Assembly (NCBI GenBank): GCA_964515215.1
Contig: CAZESL010000039.1
Span: forward strand, 1-19,929
Length of the DNA: 19,929 nt
Direction of reading: 5' to 3'
Source: SIG588 sp964515215
GTDB taxonomy: Bacteria; Bacillota; Clostridia; Oscillospirales; Acutalibacteraceae
The translations under genes and the position numbers were made by a program. Position 1 is the first letter of the stretch; each line of letters opens with the position of its first letter. Positions 1 to 7,160 of this stretch are shown here, in pieces. The notes under the pieces were generated by a model. The model did not search any database and was not told the DNA's origin. It saw only the letters and a program-made list of their open reading frames with translations.

Positions 1-45
1 CCCTCGTCAGAGGGAGCCAAGGTGTAGATTTGTTCCCAATTTAAC
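1..45. repeat. Possible partial dispersed intergenic repeat
   Basis: The first bases contain a short inverted repeat (CCCTC / GAGGG) followed by a gene-poor stretch that does not resemble coding sequence. Its style is like short dispersed intergenic elements common in Clostridia genomes, and the window edge cuts it. I cannot prove repetition from one copy; this is recognition by style only. Confidence 0.25.
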
Positions 46-58
46 ACAAGCATATAAT
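30..58 (+). promoter_or_regulatory. Promoter of the AT-rich membrane protein gene
   Basis: A perfect -10 box TATAAT lies at 53-58, with a weak -35 candidate TTGTTC at 30-35, 17 bases upstream. The predicted start of transcription is about 15 bases before the AAGGCGGTG ribosome binding site (66-74). The -10 is convincing, the -35 is poor. Confidence 0.55.
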
Positions 59-79
59 ACACCCCAAGGCGGTGACCCT

Positions 80-601
80 ATGTATATACTTCCGATTCTT
101 CTTTTTTTCCTTTTGGTTATAGCAAGAATTAGTGCTTGTTATGATAGCAGAATTTCCAAAGGCAAGTACATAACGGTTAAATATAATCGATTGGCAATAA
201 TATTGATTGAAAAAGAACACTTTTTGTATAAGGGAAAGCCTACGTTAAAAAAAGATCGAAACAAAATGTCTGTTGCAGGCTTAATCTTTTATTTGTGTGT
301 GATCTTTATTGTTTTATTAATACTGATTTTTCTTTTATTACCCCCGATTCCCTGTGCCCCTTTTTCGATTGATGCGACCAAGCTGTATTTGTTTGCGGAT
401 ACTCTAAATCAAAAACTACCTATTATTTTTTCGATTATGCTGTTATGTTCTGAATTTATATATTTTGCCGTTTTGCTATTTCGATATAAGAAAGAGTTAA
501 AGCAAAAATGGATCAAGGTTTTAGTTTGCTTAAGTTCACTGCTTTTAGGACTTATCAGCATGATTGTAATTTTCGAAATGTTTTTCGAATTGTTGAAATA
601 G
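80..601 (+). CDS. Small AT-rich integral membrane protein of unknown function
   Basis: This 173-residue protein is not one I recognise. It has four hydrophobic segments: about residues 1-20, 65-90, 112-133 and 144-170. Between the first and second lies a basic, lysine-rich stretch of about 40 residues that is probably cytoplasmic, and another Lys-rich loop separates the last two. No catalytic motif is visible. The ATG at 80 follows AAGGCGGTG at 66-74. The gene is clearly AT-richer than most of the window and uses many A/T-ending codons, which could mean recent acquisition. A weak hairpin with a T tract follows the stop. Nothing in its neighbours suggests a role. Confidence 0.75.
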   Translation: MYILPILLFFLLVIARISACYDSRISKGKYITVKYNRLAIILIEKEHFLYKGKPTLKKDRNKMSVAGLIFYLCVIFIVLLILIFLLLPPIPCAPFSIDATKLYLFADTLNQKLPIIFSIMLLCSEFIYFAVLLFRYKKELKQKWIKVLVCLSSLLLGLISMIVIFEMFFELLK

Positions 602-612
602 CAGTCAAACAG

Positions 613-637
613 GAGAACATCTTCGGTTCTCATTTTT
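613..637 (+). terminator. Weak intrinsic terminator after the membrane protein gene
   Basis: A 6-bp stem (GAGAAC 613-618, GTTCTC 626-631) with a 7-base loop is followed by ATTTTT. It lies 12 bases after the stop codon at 599-601. The stem is short, so termination may be partial and the next gene may be read through. Confidence 0.5.
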
Positions 638-670
638 CAGCATAAAACACAGCAAAAGGAGACGAAACGC

Positions 671-1306
671 TTGAACAAATACATCGTTATTGAATACCGT
701 TTGACGCGAAAGGTCACCCCTTCCGCTGTTCTCGAAGCTCTCGAATCGCTTTTCAACACACAGTCCCTGTTCTATGCGGAGTGCCTTTTTGAGATAAATG
801 TAGGGCTTTATGAATTTGAATACGAAGGGAAACGGCATACCAACAAAAAGCGAAACTCCGTGAACACACTGTTGAAGCGCTATCCGGAATTGGCAAATTT
901 TTACCGTTGCACACCCACCGAGAATTCCTTTACGGAAGCAACCGCTTCCATAAGTAACATATCCCCCGATGTCTTTTCCTGCAGCGGCGATATTGCATAC
1001 AGCGTTATCCGCGATATCGTTGCCAAAGTACCGCGCCCCTATGCAGCAGATGAAGTAAGCCTGATTTTTAACGGCATACGTTTTGATTCTAATGATGCCC
1101 CGGGGACGAAAATCCACCCCGCTACCGACGGTGGGGCAGCCGTGGGGAACTTCATTGAGTATTTTCGAACAAGTTACGGCAACGAAAAGCATTCGTACGT
1201 CATTTTTGCAGCAGATGCTGATAAATTTGACCTTCTCCGCCCGCTCTTTTTTGCATTTGCCGAAAAAGTTCCGGGGAAATACATGGGCGCATCTTATCAC
1301 GAATAA
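671..1306 (+). CDS. Hypothetical protein, unrecognised, TTG start
   Basis: The predicted soluble protein has 211 residues and I do not recognise its family. It has no signal peptide and no membrane segment. The start is a TTG at 671, chosen because AAAAGGAG ends nine bases upstream (654-661) and no ATG is available nearby. Visible features are a basic patch around residues 54-62 (EGKRHTNKKR) and a Gly-rich stretch about residues 150-160 near GTKIHPATDGGAA. It could be co-transcribed with the upstream membrane protein gene, because the terminator between them is weak and no good promoter is seen before it. A perfect hairpin terminator follows its stop. Confidence 0.65.
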   Translation: MNKYIVIEYRLTRKVTPSAVLEALESLFNTQSLFYAECLFEINVGLYEFEYEGKRHTNKKRNSVNTLLKRYPELANFYRCTPTENSFTEATASISNISPDVFSCSGDIAYSVIRDIVAKVPRPYAADEVSLIFNGIRFDSNDAPGTKIHPATDGGAAVGNFIEYFRTSYGNEKHSYVIFAADADKFDLLRPLFFAFAEKVPGKYMGASYHE

Positions 1307-1332
1307 CGATTACGCGGTTCCCTAAAACGCAG

Positions 1333-1364
1333 AAAGAGCCCGTCGCTTAGGCGACGGGCTCTTT
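1333..1364. terminator. Bidirectional intrinsic terminator (14-bp perfect stem)
   Basis: AAAGAGCCCGTCGC (1333-1346) pairs perfectly with 1351-1364 around a TTAG loop. It starts with AAA and ends with TTT, so it can end transcription from both the unknown gene at 671-1306 and the convergent transporter gene that ends at 1375. Confidence 0.88.
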
Positions 1365-1374
1365 GTATTCCTAT

Positions 1375-2553
1375 TCACACCAACATACACACGGGAATCA
1401 GCACCGCCAAAAAGCCGAAATTGAACAGCGAGAACGTCTTGACGTACGCGCCCGTCTTTTGCGGATCGTGGCAGGTGTATTCACGGAAGGTGATCAAACT
1501 GGCAAGCGACGCGATCAGCGTGCCCACGCCGCCGATGTTCACACCGAGCAGCAGATCACGGTAATTTTCGGTAAACTGGGAGAGCAAAATGGCCGACGGC
1601 ACGTTGCTGATGCATTGGCACGACAGCACACTGAACAGAAGCGTGCTTTTATCAAGCAAGAAGGAGAAGCACTCCCGCACCACGCCGATACGCGCCATAT
1701 TCCCCGAAAAGATGAAGAAAAACACAAAGGTAAGAAGCAACGGGTAATCCACCATTTTGAGCGCCTTGCGGTCGGCGAACCACAACACCGCGGGAATAAT
1801 TATCAGTCCGATCCAATACGGAATGCCGCGAAACACAATGGCGATGGACAGCAAGAACAGCAAAAGGTACAACACCGTGCGCCCTTGCGGCAAGGCCGTC
1901 TCCTCCGCCTCTACCGTGAGCGGTTCGGCTTTCACGAACACCAATGCACACACCGTAAGCAGTAACACCGACACCGCAAACGGCAGAGCCATGATCCCCA
2001 TGAACTCGCCCGTGGGAATCGCATACTTCGTGTAAAGATAGAGGTTTTGCGGGTTGCCGAACGGGGTGAGCATCCCGCCGAGATTGGCGGCAATATTCTG
2101 CAAAATGAAGGTGACCGCCATGTACTTTTCCTTACCCGTAGTAGACAGCACGAAATAGCCGAGCGGTAAGAACGTGAGCAGTGCCATATCGTTTGCGATC
2201 AGCATCGACCCGATAAACGTGATATACAGCAACGCCAGCACACTCATGCGGGCATTTTTACAGCACTGTACCACTTTTTGTGCCAAAATGTAGAAAAACC
2301 GAATGTTTTTCAGCGCACACACCACCGCCAACACGCAAAACAGGCAGGTGAGCGTTTTCACGTCAAAATAGGCAAGATATTCCGCATCGGGCGGCACCAC
2401 GATCGCCGTGAGCAACGCCGCCGTCAGCGCGACCGTCATCACGACGTTTCGCTTGAAAAAATCTGCTGCGCCTGCAACGTCCCGTCGCACATGATGCAAC
2501 GCACCGTGCAACAACTGACGCGGGTGCTGTAGCGCGTGTCCGTGCAAATGCAT
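1375..2553 (-). CDS. SLC13/ArsB-like anion transporter (citrate/dicarboxylate-type permease)
   Basis: This 392-residue membrane protein of the ion transporter superfamily (SLC13, ArsB/NhaD, CitMHS) has about ten hydrophobic segments. The half-repeat signature is clear: an Asn-Asp pair in a helix-break region (FIGSMLIANDMALLTF, about residues 112-127) and GGMLTPFGNPQNLYLY (about 158-173), the GNPQN motif typical of the family. These proteins move anions such as citrate, dicarboxylates or arsenite, often with Na+ or H+; the substrate cannot be read from sequence. The ATG at 2553 follows AAGGGGGA, giving an unusual His/Arg-rich N-terminal tail of about 30 residues before FFKRNVV, where related proteins usually start. 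The gene has its own promoter (2585-2613), divergent from the metallo-hydrolase gene. Confidence 0.85.
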   Translation of the reverse strand: MHLHGHALQHPRQLLHGALHHVRRDVAGAADFFKRNVVMTVALTAALLTAIVVPPDAEYLAYFDVKTLTCLFCVLAVVCALKNIRFFYILAQKVVQCCKNARMSVLALLYITFIGSMLIANDMALLTFLPLGYFVLSTTGKEKYMAVTFILQNIAANLGGMLTPFGNPQNLYLYTKYAIPTGEFMGIMALPFAVSVLLLTVCALVFVKAEPLTVEAEETALPQGRTVLYLLLFLLSIAIVFRGIPYWIGLIIIPAVLWFADRKALKMVDYPLLLTFVFFFIFSGNMARIGVVRECFSFLLDKSTLLFSVLSCQCISNVPSAILLSQFTENYRDLLLGVNIGGVGTLIASLASLITFREYTCHDPQKTGAYVKTFSLFNFGFLAVLIPVCMLV

Positions 2554-2584
2554 ATCCCGTCCCCCTTTTTACAAACCGAAGTCG

Positions 2585-2613
2585 AGTATACCACGCACAG
2601 TCGAAAAATGCAA
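2585..2613 (-). promoter_or_regulatory. Promoter of the anion transporter gene
   Basis: On the minus strand TTGCAT (2613-2608), a 17-base spacer and TATACT (2590-2585) form a near-consensus sigma-A promoter. Transcription would start about 25 bases before the start codon at 2553. Confidence 0.85.
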
Positions 2614-2644
2614 TGAACCGAACAGAAGAAATTCGTCCTCGTTA

Positions 2645-2673
2645 TTGACATTCTTTTATGAAAAGTGTACACT
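2645..2673 (+). promoter_or_regulatory. Promoter of the metallo-hydrolase gene
   Basis: A perfect -35 TTGACA (2645-2650), a 17-base spacer and TACACT (2668-2673) lie just before the gene. Because the in-frame GTG at 2665 lies inside this promoter, it cannot be the start; translation must begin at GTG 2701. The two divergent -35 boxes are separated by 31 bases. Confidence 0.9.
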
Positions 2674-2700
2674 GAAGCCATAGACAAGGAGGGGGTTCCT

Positions 2701-3561
2701 GTGAAGCAAAATACCGTTTACGTCGGACTCGGTGGCGGCAGTCTGTTGCAACTTGCCAACCGCGAGCATCCGCAAACCATGTCCTATATCCTCGACACCC
2801 CCGACGGCAAAACCGTTGTGATCGACGGCGGCTGGTACGGTGATCGATACGAAGGACTGGAAGCACAAGATACCTACAAACTTCTCAGCGAACGCGGCAA
2901 GACCGTGGATCTGTGGCTCATCACCCACGCACACAAGGATCATTTCGGTTGTCTGCAATACTTGCTGAAGACCGTGCAACCGTTTGATCTGGACATTCGT
3001 GATCTGCGCTTCGATTTCCCGCCGTTGGAATGGCTTCAAACGGTGGAAAACGGCAGCAGTTTTGCCGACGTGACCGATTTCTTGCAACGGGTGGAGCAAG
3101 CCGCTGTTCCCGTCAAAAAACTCAGCGAAGGGGACGTCATCACCGTCAGCGGCATTACGATCGAAGTGCTGTCCGACGCCTGTAACTACGCAAAATACAA
3201 CAGCATTAACGACACGTCCTGTGTCCTGCGGGTGCATTTCCCGAAACGCGACGTACTGTTTTTGGGTGACCTCGGGCCCGAAGCCTCTCTCGATCTGCTG
3301 AACGTCTGCCCGCCCGACAAACTGCGGTGCGATATCGTGCAGATGGCTCACCACGGGCAAGGCGGTGCCACGCGGGAGTTTTACGAAGCGGTACGACCGA
3401 AGATCTGCCTCTACACCACCCCCGACTGGCTGTGGGATAACAATGCGGGCGAAGGCTTCAACACCGGCCCGTGGAAAACGGTCGTCACCCGCGGCTGGAT
3501 GGAGGAACTCGGCGTACAGGTCTCTCTCCCCCACGCCTACGGCGATTATCTGCTGAAATAA
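2701..3561 (+). CDS. Metallo-beta-lactamase-fold hydrolase
   Basis: The protein of 286 residues belongs to the metallo-beta-lactamase superfamily. The metal-binding HxHxDH motif is intact (THAHKDHFG, His76, His78, Asp80, His81), a later Asp is in LFLGDLG (about residue 190), and a conserved MAHHGQGG follows at about residue 220. This pattern is that of ComEC-C-terminal-like or 'MBL fold hydrolase' proteins. No signal peptide or membrane segment is seen, so it is cytoplasmic. The start is GTG 2701, eight bases after AGGAGG (2687-2692); upstream in-frame codons fall within the promoter. It is probably monocistronic: a perfect 18-bp terminator follows the stop directly. Substrate is unknown; phosphodiester or similar hydrolysis is an inference from the family. 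Confidence 0.88.
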   Translation: MKQNTVYVGLGGGSLLQLANREHPQTMSYILDTPDGKTVVIDGGWYGDRYEGLEAQDTYKLLSERGKTVDLWLITHAHKDHFGCLQYLLKTVQPFDLDIRDLRFDFPPLEWLQTVENGSSFADVTDFLQRVEQAAVPVKKLSEGDVITVSGITIEVLSDACNYAKYNSINDTSCVLRVHFPKRDVLFLGDLGPEASLDLLNVCPPDKLRCDIVQMAHHGQGGATREFYEAVRPKICLYTTPDWLWDNNAGEGFNTGPWKTVVTRGWMEELGVQVSLPHAYGDYLLK

Positions 3562-3563
3562 CC

Positions 3564-3602
3564 AAAAGTAAAACCACGCGTCTAACGCGTGGTTTTACTT
3601 TT
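3564..3602. terminator. Bidirectional intrinsic terminator (18-bp perfect stem)
   Basis: AAAAGTAAAACCACGCGT (3564-3581) pairs perfectly with 3585-3602 around a CTA loop. It serves two convergent genes. Its right arm overlaps the TAA stop (3603-3601) of the oxidoreductase gene on the minus strand. Confidence 0.9.
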
Positions 3603-4824
3603 ACAATTTGATGCGTTCGCCGCGCAGGCGGGATTCCTCTGCCGCAAACACAATGCGATGCGCTTCGAACATCCACGGATCAACGCCGCCTGCCTTGCCG
3701 TCCGCTTCGTATACCGTCTTGGCAAAATGCTCCATCAAGCCGCCGTCACCGCCGCAATGCTTGGTGCCGTCGGTGGTCACGGTGATCTTGGTTTCCGACA
3801 TATCGCGGAATTTCTTCAGCGCGATCTCGCCCCGTTCCATGCAACCGCCGACCTCACCTTTGGTGCCCATGATCTTCATGGTGCGGTTATTTTCCAGCGA
3901 GAAGGCACTGACGGTGAACATCGCCGTCGCACCGTTCTCAAACTGCATACCCACCACTTGATGATCGCACACGTCGTTGTCACAACGGTACACACAGCGA
4001 CCGTAGGGATTGGTCTTCAGCGCCTCTACGATCGCCGCATCCTCTTCACCGCATTCAAATTTGTGCACGAAATAGCGGGCTTTACCGTTCGTATACTGTT
4101 CCACCGCGTTGTAACTGCAATGGTCGGCATAGGGGCACCCGTCGGTGCAACGCGCGGGCACGTCCTCTCCCGGAGCGTTTTCGTATTTGAAATAGGTATT
4201 GCTTCCGTAGGACGAGATGTATTTGCAGGACGAGCCCACCAAATACAAGATCAGATCCATATCGTGGCTGGATTTTGCCACGATCAGCGGCGATGAGGTC
4301 TTGCTGTTGTTCCATTCGCCGCGCACGTAACTGTGGGCATGATGCCAAAACCCTTCATTTTCGTTCAACTGCATCGTAACGATGTCGCCGATCTCCCCCG
4401 CCTCGATGATCTCTTTGATCTTTTGAATAAAGGGGGTGTAGCGCAACACGAAGCCGGTCATAAACACCTTGTCGTAGTCTTGAAACGCCTCTTCGAGCAA
4501 CTTCACTTCGGGAAGTGTGGGGGCAATCGGCTTTTCAAGCAAAATGTGGTACCCGCATTCTTTCGCAAGCAAGGTCGGTTCGATGTGCATCCGATCCTGT
4601 GTGCAGATCAGCACGGCATCCGCCAGACGTCCTTTGGCGAAGAACTCTTTATAATCCTCAAAGCACATATTCTCCGAAACCCCGTGCGTTTGGCGAAACT
4701 TTTCCCGCTTTTGCCGATCGGGTTCCACCACGCCCGTGATTTTGAACAGACCTTTGCTTTGAATGTACGGTGCATAACAGTCTTTTCCTCGGCCGCCTGC
4801 ACCGACGACAATACACGTTTTCAT
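3601..4824 (-). CDS. Gfo/Idh/MocA family oxidoreductase with Cys-rich insert
   Basis: This is a 407-residue NAD(P)-dependent sugar or cyclitol dehydrogenase-type enzyme. The N-terminal Rossmann fold starts CIVVGAGGRGKD (GxGxxG, residues 8-13), and the family's EKP motif is at residues 97-99 (HILLEKPIA). The C-terminal half is the mixed alpha/beta substrate domain with a candidate catalytic stretch KSSHDMDLILY. Within it lies an unusual Cys-rich insert with C-x3-C-x5-C (RCTDGCPYADHC) and a later C-x3-C-x4-C, which could bind zinc or another metal. The start is ATG 4824, following GGCGGTGAG; the longer frame upstream overlaps the promoter. It has its own promoter (4859-4887) but lies just downstream of the PHP gene on the same strand. 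Substrate unknown. Confidence 0.9.
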   Translation of the reverse strand: MKTCIVVGAGGRGKDCYAPYIQSKGLFKITGVVEPDRQKREKFRQTHGVSENMCFEDYKEFFAKGRLADAVLICTQDRMHIEPTLLAKECGYHILLEKPIAPTLPEVKLLEEAFQDYDKVFMTGFVLRYTPFIQKIKEIIEAGEIGDIVTMQLNENEGFWHHAHSYVRGEWNNSKTSSPLIVAKSSHDMDLILYLVGSSCKYISSYGSNTYFKYENAPGEDVPARCTDGCPYADHCSYNAVEQYTNGKARYFVHKFECGEEDAAIVEALKTNPYGRCVYRCDNDVCDHQVVGMQFENGATAMFTVSAFSLENNRTMKIMGTKGEVGGCMERGEIALKKFRDMSETKITVTTDGTKHCGGDGGLMEHFAKTVYEADGKAGGVDPWMFEAHRIVFAAEESRLRGERIKL

Positions 4825-4858
4825 TCGCTCACCGCCAAATTGAGAAAATAACGCCGTT

Positions 4859-4887
4859 ATTATATCACATTCGACTTCACTTGACAA
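4859..4887 (-). promoter_or_regulatory. Promoter of the Gfo/Idh/MocA gene
   Basis: Minus-strand TTGTCA (4887-4882), a 17-base spacer and a perfect TATAAT (4864-4859) lie 35 bases before the ATG at 4824. No terminator is seen between the PHP gene and this promoter, so read-through from upstream may add to it. Confidence 0.9.
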
Positions 4888-4918
4888 GGTTTATACTCGC
4901 TTTTTATTTTGTCCTTTT

Positions 4919-5725
4919 TTATTGTGGAATGTGATATTTATCACTCTCTTGCAACCTGAGCGCGTCCACGCCTTTTTTAAAATACGGAAGAGCGCCCTCC
5001 AACCCCTGCGGGTGATGCGCGTCACTGCCGAGATAGAACTTGCAACCGCATTCTTTGGCGATGCGGTATGGGCGAAGCACCGTATTTTCTTCTGCGGGGG
5101 CGTATTTCATATCCTCTGCATTCAACTCGATACCCAACCCTGCGGCCGCCGCCTTTTTGAACAGACGGTACATCTCCTCCGCAGGGATACGCGAAAGCGT
5201 TTCCAAATAGTTCTCGCGCGAGGTGTTGTCGATCAACGGACAGGTGAGGTGCGCCACCCCCATCTTGTGCAGCGGCAGACCGCTGTCCAGCAACACGTCA
5301 AACCGTTCGACCCACAGTACCGCCCGCTCGGCAGGGGTGCGTTTTTCCCCGTGCGGGAACGCCTGCCCGCCCAAATGCAGGTGGGTAGTCGCCACCACGA
5401 TGAAGTCCATCTTGTCGCAGGTCTCCTTCGTAACGGTCACGTGACCGAACCGATCCACGTCGCATTCGCCGCCGAAGAAAAACCGAACCCGCTCGCTTTG
5501 CGGCAGGGGCAGAGCCTGCATAATGTACGGTACCGTTTGCTTTTGATAAAACTCACCGAGCGCCCCGGGGATCGCTTCATCCCAAAAATGGTCGGTCAGG
5601 CACAGCGAGGTAAAACCGTTTTCCTCGGCATACCGCAAAATACGCGCCGCCGTCTGCTCGGCATCCCCCGAACACAGCGACAGTCCCGAATGAATATGGT
5701 AATCATGGTCGATTTTATAGGTCAT
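4919..5725 (-). CDS. PHP-domain phosphoesterase (histidinol-phosphatase-like)
   Basis: The 268-residue protein has a complete PHP (polymerase and histidinol phosphatase) metal centre: HIH at residues 10-12, TDHF at 44-47, GGEC at 85-88 with Glu87, TTHLH at 113-117, and GSDAHH near the C-terminus. PHP proteins of this size are metal-dependent phosphoesterases such as histidinol phosphatase HisK-type enzymes. No his genes lie nearby, so a different phosphorylated substrate is likely. The ATG at 5725 follows GGAGG (5738-5734) at eight bases. The gene is immediately downstream of the decarboxylase operon's terminator and upstream of the oxidoreductase gene, with about 95 bases between stop and the next ATG. 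I see no clear promoter of its own; it may depend on read-through. Confidence 0.88.
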   Translation of the reverse strand: MTYKIDHDYHIHSGLSLCSGDAEQTAARILRYAEENGFTSLCLTDHFWDEAIPGALGEFYQKQTVPYIMQALPLPQSERVRFFFGGECDVDRFGHVTVTKETCDKMDFIVVATTHLHLGGQAFPHGEKRTPAERAVLWVERFDVLLDSGLPLHKMGVAHLTCPLIDNTSRENYLETLSRIPAEEMYRLFKKAAAAGLGIELNAEDMKYAPAEENTVLRPYRIAKECGCKFYLGSDAHHPQGLEGALPYFKKGVDALRLQESDKYHIPQ

Positions 5726-5743
5726 ACTATCGCCTCCATATCA

Positions 5744-5775
5744 AAGACCGCCCCGACGTTTGTCGGGACGGCCTT
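5744..5775 (-). terminator. Intrinsic terminator of the decarboxylase operon
   Basis: Bases 5744-5757 pair with 5762-5775 around GTTT. On the plus strand there are two C/A mismatches, but in minus-strand RNA both become G-U pairs, so the stem is fully paired only in the direction of the decarboxylase operon. A short U tract (UCUUU) follows. This shows the direction of use. Confidence 0.75.
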
Positions 5776-5779
5776 GGTT

Positions 5780-5935
5780 TTAGTCTTCCTTTTTCCCCTC
5801 TTTTTCCGAGAAGATCTTGTTGAGTGCGACCGTCGCCACGATGATCACACCGATAACCAGGAAAATGCTGATCATGCCCGCCGCCAAAACCGTCAGGCTT
5901 TCGGGAAGTTGGTCAAGTCGAAATTGAATATTCAT
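5780..5935 (-). CDS. Small OadG-like (gamma) subunit of Na+-translocating decarboxylase
   Basis: A short gene of 51 codons that is easy to miss. The protein starts MNIQFRLDQL, has one hydrophobic membrane segment at about residues 18-38, and ends in a charged tail rich in Lys, Glu and Asp. This is the architecture of the gamma (OadG/delta) subunit that anchors the carboxyltransferase to the beta subunit in oxaloacetate, methylmalonyl-CoA and glutaconyl-CoA decarboxylases. The ATG at 5935 follows GGAGGGAA. The gene begins 18 bases after the stop of the beta subunit gene, in the same operon, and a terminator follows. Assignment rests on size, topology and position, as such subunits are weakly conserved in sequence. 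Confidence 0.75.
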   Translation of the reverse strand: MNIQFRLDQLPESLTVLAAGMISIFLVIGVIIVATVALNKIFSEKEGKKED

Positions 5936-5953
5936 AGCGTTTCCCTCCGTTTA

Positions 5954-7087
5954 TCACTTGAAGAACGCGAGGATCAAGCCGCCCGCGATGACCGAGGCGA
6001 TCTGACCGGACACGTTAACACCGATGGAATGCATGAGCAGGAAGTTCTGCGGGTCTTCTTTGAGGCCCATTTTGTGCACCACACGGCCCGACATCGGGAA
6101 CGCCGAAATGCCCGCCGCACCGATCATCGGGTTGATCTTCTTATCCGCCGGCAGGAAGAGGTTCAGGAACTTCGCGAACACCACGCCGAACGCCGTATCG
6201 AAGATGAACGCCACGAGACCCAGACCCAGGATGAGCAAGGTTGCGGGATTCAGGAATTCCTCCGCCTGCATACGGCACGCAATGGTGATGCCGAGGAAGA
6301 TGGTGATGAGGTTGGCAAGCACGTTCTGTGCCGTTTCGGACAACGAATTCAGCACACCGCACTCACGGATGAGGTTGCCGAACATCAGGAAACCGACGAG
6401 CGCCACCGATTCGGGTGCCACGATACCCGCGATCATCGTGATGATGATGGGGAACAAGATCTTCGTCAACTTCGAGACCTTCTGCGGTGCATACGGCATA
6501 CGGATCATACGCTCTTTTTTGGTGGTGAGCAACTTGATGACGGGGGGCTGAATGATCGGCACGAGCGCCATGTACGAATACGCCGCCACCATGATCGCAC
6601 CCGTGATCGGACTGGTGGGACCGAGCAACTGGTTTGCCACCACGATCGCCGTCGGGCCGTCCGCCGCACCGATGATACCGATGGAAGCCGCCGCTTTGAT
6701 ATCGAAGAACATCGAAGCGATGGTCAAGGTAGCGAAAATACCGAACTGTGCCGCGGCACCGAAGATCATCAGTTTCGGATTGGAAAGCAAGGGACCGAAA
6801 TCGATCATTGCACCGATACCGATGAACAGAATGAGCGGGAACAATTCGTTGGCGATACCTGCGTTGAACAGCGTAGTCAACGGACCGTGTTCACCGATCG
6901 CCCCCGAAAGGGGCAGGTTGACCAAAATCGTGCCGAAACCGAGCGGCAACAGCAGAGTGGGTTCCATATCGTGACGGATCGCAAGGTAGATCAGCACGCC
7001 GCCGATGATCCACATCGCAAAATACCGCCAATCGCCAAGCATGCTGACGTTTTGGACGAGAAACCCGAGTTTTTCGATGATTTCCAT
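5954..7087 (-). CDS. oadB: Na+-translocating decarboxylase beta subunit (OadB/MmdB/GcdB family)
   Basis: This 377-residue polytopic membrane protein is the Na+ channel/pump subunit of biotin-dependent decarboxylases, which couple decarboxylation of carboxybiotin to Na+ export. Family hallmarks are LLPLGFGTILVNLPLSG (residues 46-62) and SIGIIGAADGPTAIVV (135-150); Asp143 sits in the family's conserved Gly-Ala/Gly-Asp-Gly-Pro-Thr motif, where an Asp is essential in the Klebsiella enzyme. Length and about nine hydrophobic segments fit the family. The start is ATG 7087, with GAGAGG upstream. The carboxyltransferase alpha chain and biotin carrier are not in the window, so whether it belongs to an oxaloacetate, methylmalonyl-CoA or glutaconyl-CoA system cannot be decided. 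The leader RNA looks like a metal riboswitch with a terminator. Confidence 0.93.
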   Translation of the reverse strand: MEIIEKLGFLVQNVSMLGDWRYFAMWIIGGVLIYLAIRHDMEPTLLLPLGFGTILVNLPLSGAIGEHGPLTTLFNAGIANELFPLILFIGIGAMIDFGPLLSNPKLMIFGAAAQFGIFATLTIASMFFDIKAAASIGIIGAADGPTAIVVANQLLGPTSPITGAIMVAAYSYMALVPIIQPPVIKLLTTKKERMIRMPYAPQKVSKLTKILFPIIITMIAGIVAPESVALVGFLMFGNLIRECGVLNSLSETAQNVLANLITIFLGITIACRMQAEEFLNPATLLILGLGLVAFIFDTAFGVVFAKFLNLFLPADKKINPMIGAAGISAFPMSGRVVHKMGLKEDPQNFLLMHSIGVNVSGQIASVIAGGLILAFFK

Positions 7088-7123
7088 CTTTTACGACCTC
7101 TCTTTTACTGATTTTGGGGGAAT

Positions 7124-7160
7124 AAAAAAACTTTTACCGTGACTTGCCCACGGTAAAAGT
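7124..7160 (-). terminator. Regulated intrinsic terminator in the oadB leader
   Basis: In minus-strand RNA ACUUUUACCGUG (7160-7149) pairs perfectly, over 12 bp, with 7141-7130 and is followed by UUUUUUUAUU. It sits inside the leader, 37 bases before the oadB start codon, so it must be regulated. Its 5' arm overlaps the closing stem of the riboswitch-like element (CUUUU, 7159-7155), which makes the two structures mutually exclusive. Confidence 0.88.

Noticed and set aside
605..1300. A 231-codon open frame on the minus strand
   Set aside because: It overlaps the plus-strand gene at 671-1306, which has a strong SD and a matching terminator; the minus frame has neither.
2665..2700. An earlier in-frame GTG start for the metallo-hydrolase
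   Set aside because: This codon lies between the -35 and -10 boxes of the gene's own promoter, so it cannot be in the mRNA. GTG 2701 has an AGGAGG site.
4922..7111. A very long open frame (729 codons) on the plus strand
   Set aside because: It runs antisense across three genes with clear families (PHP, OadG-like, OadB). Its translation is Arg/His-rich and low in structure, as expected for a shadow of GC-rich codons; no ribosome binding site is seen.
7124..7160. Reading the hairpin as the terminator of the symporter gene
   Set aside because: The symporter frame already has its own terminator at 7276-7315, and a promoter lies between. The hairpin belongs to the oadB leader.
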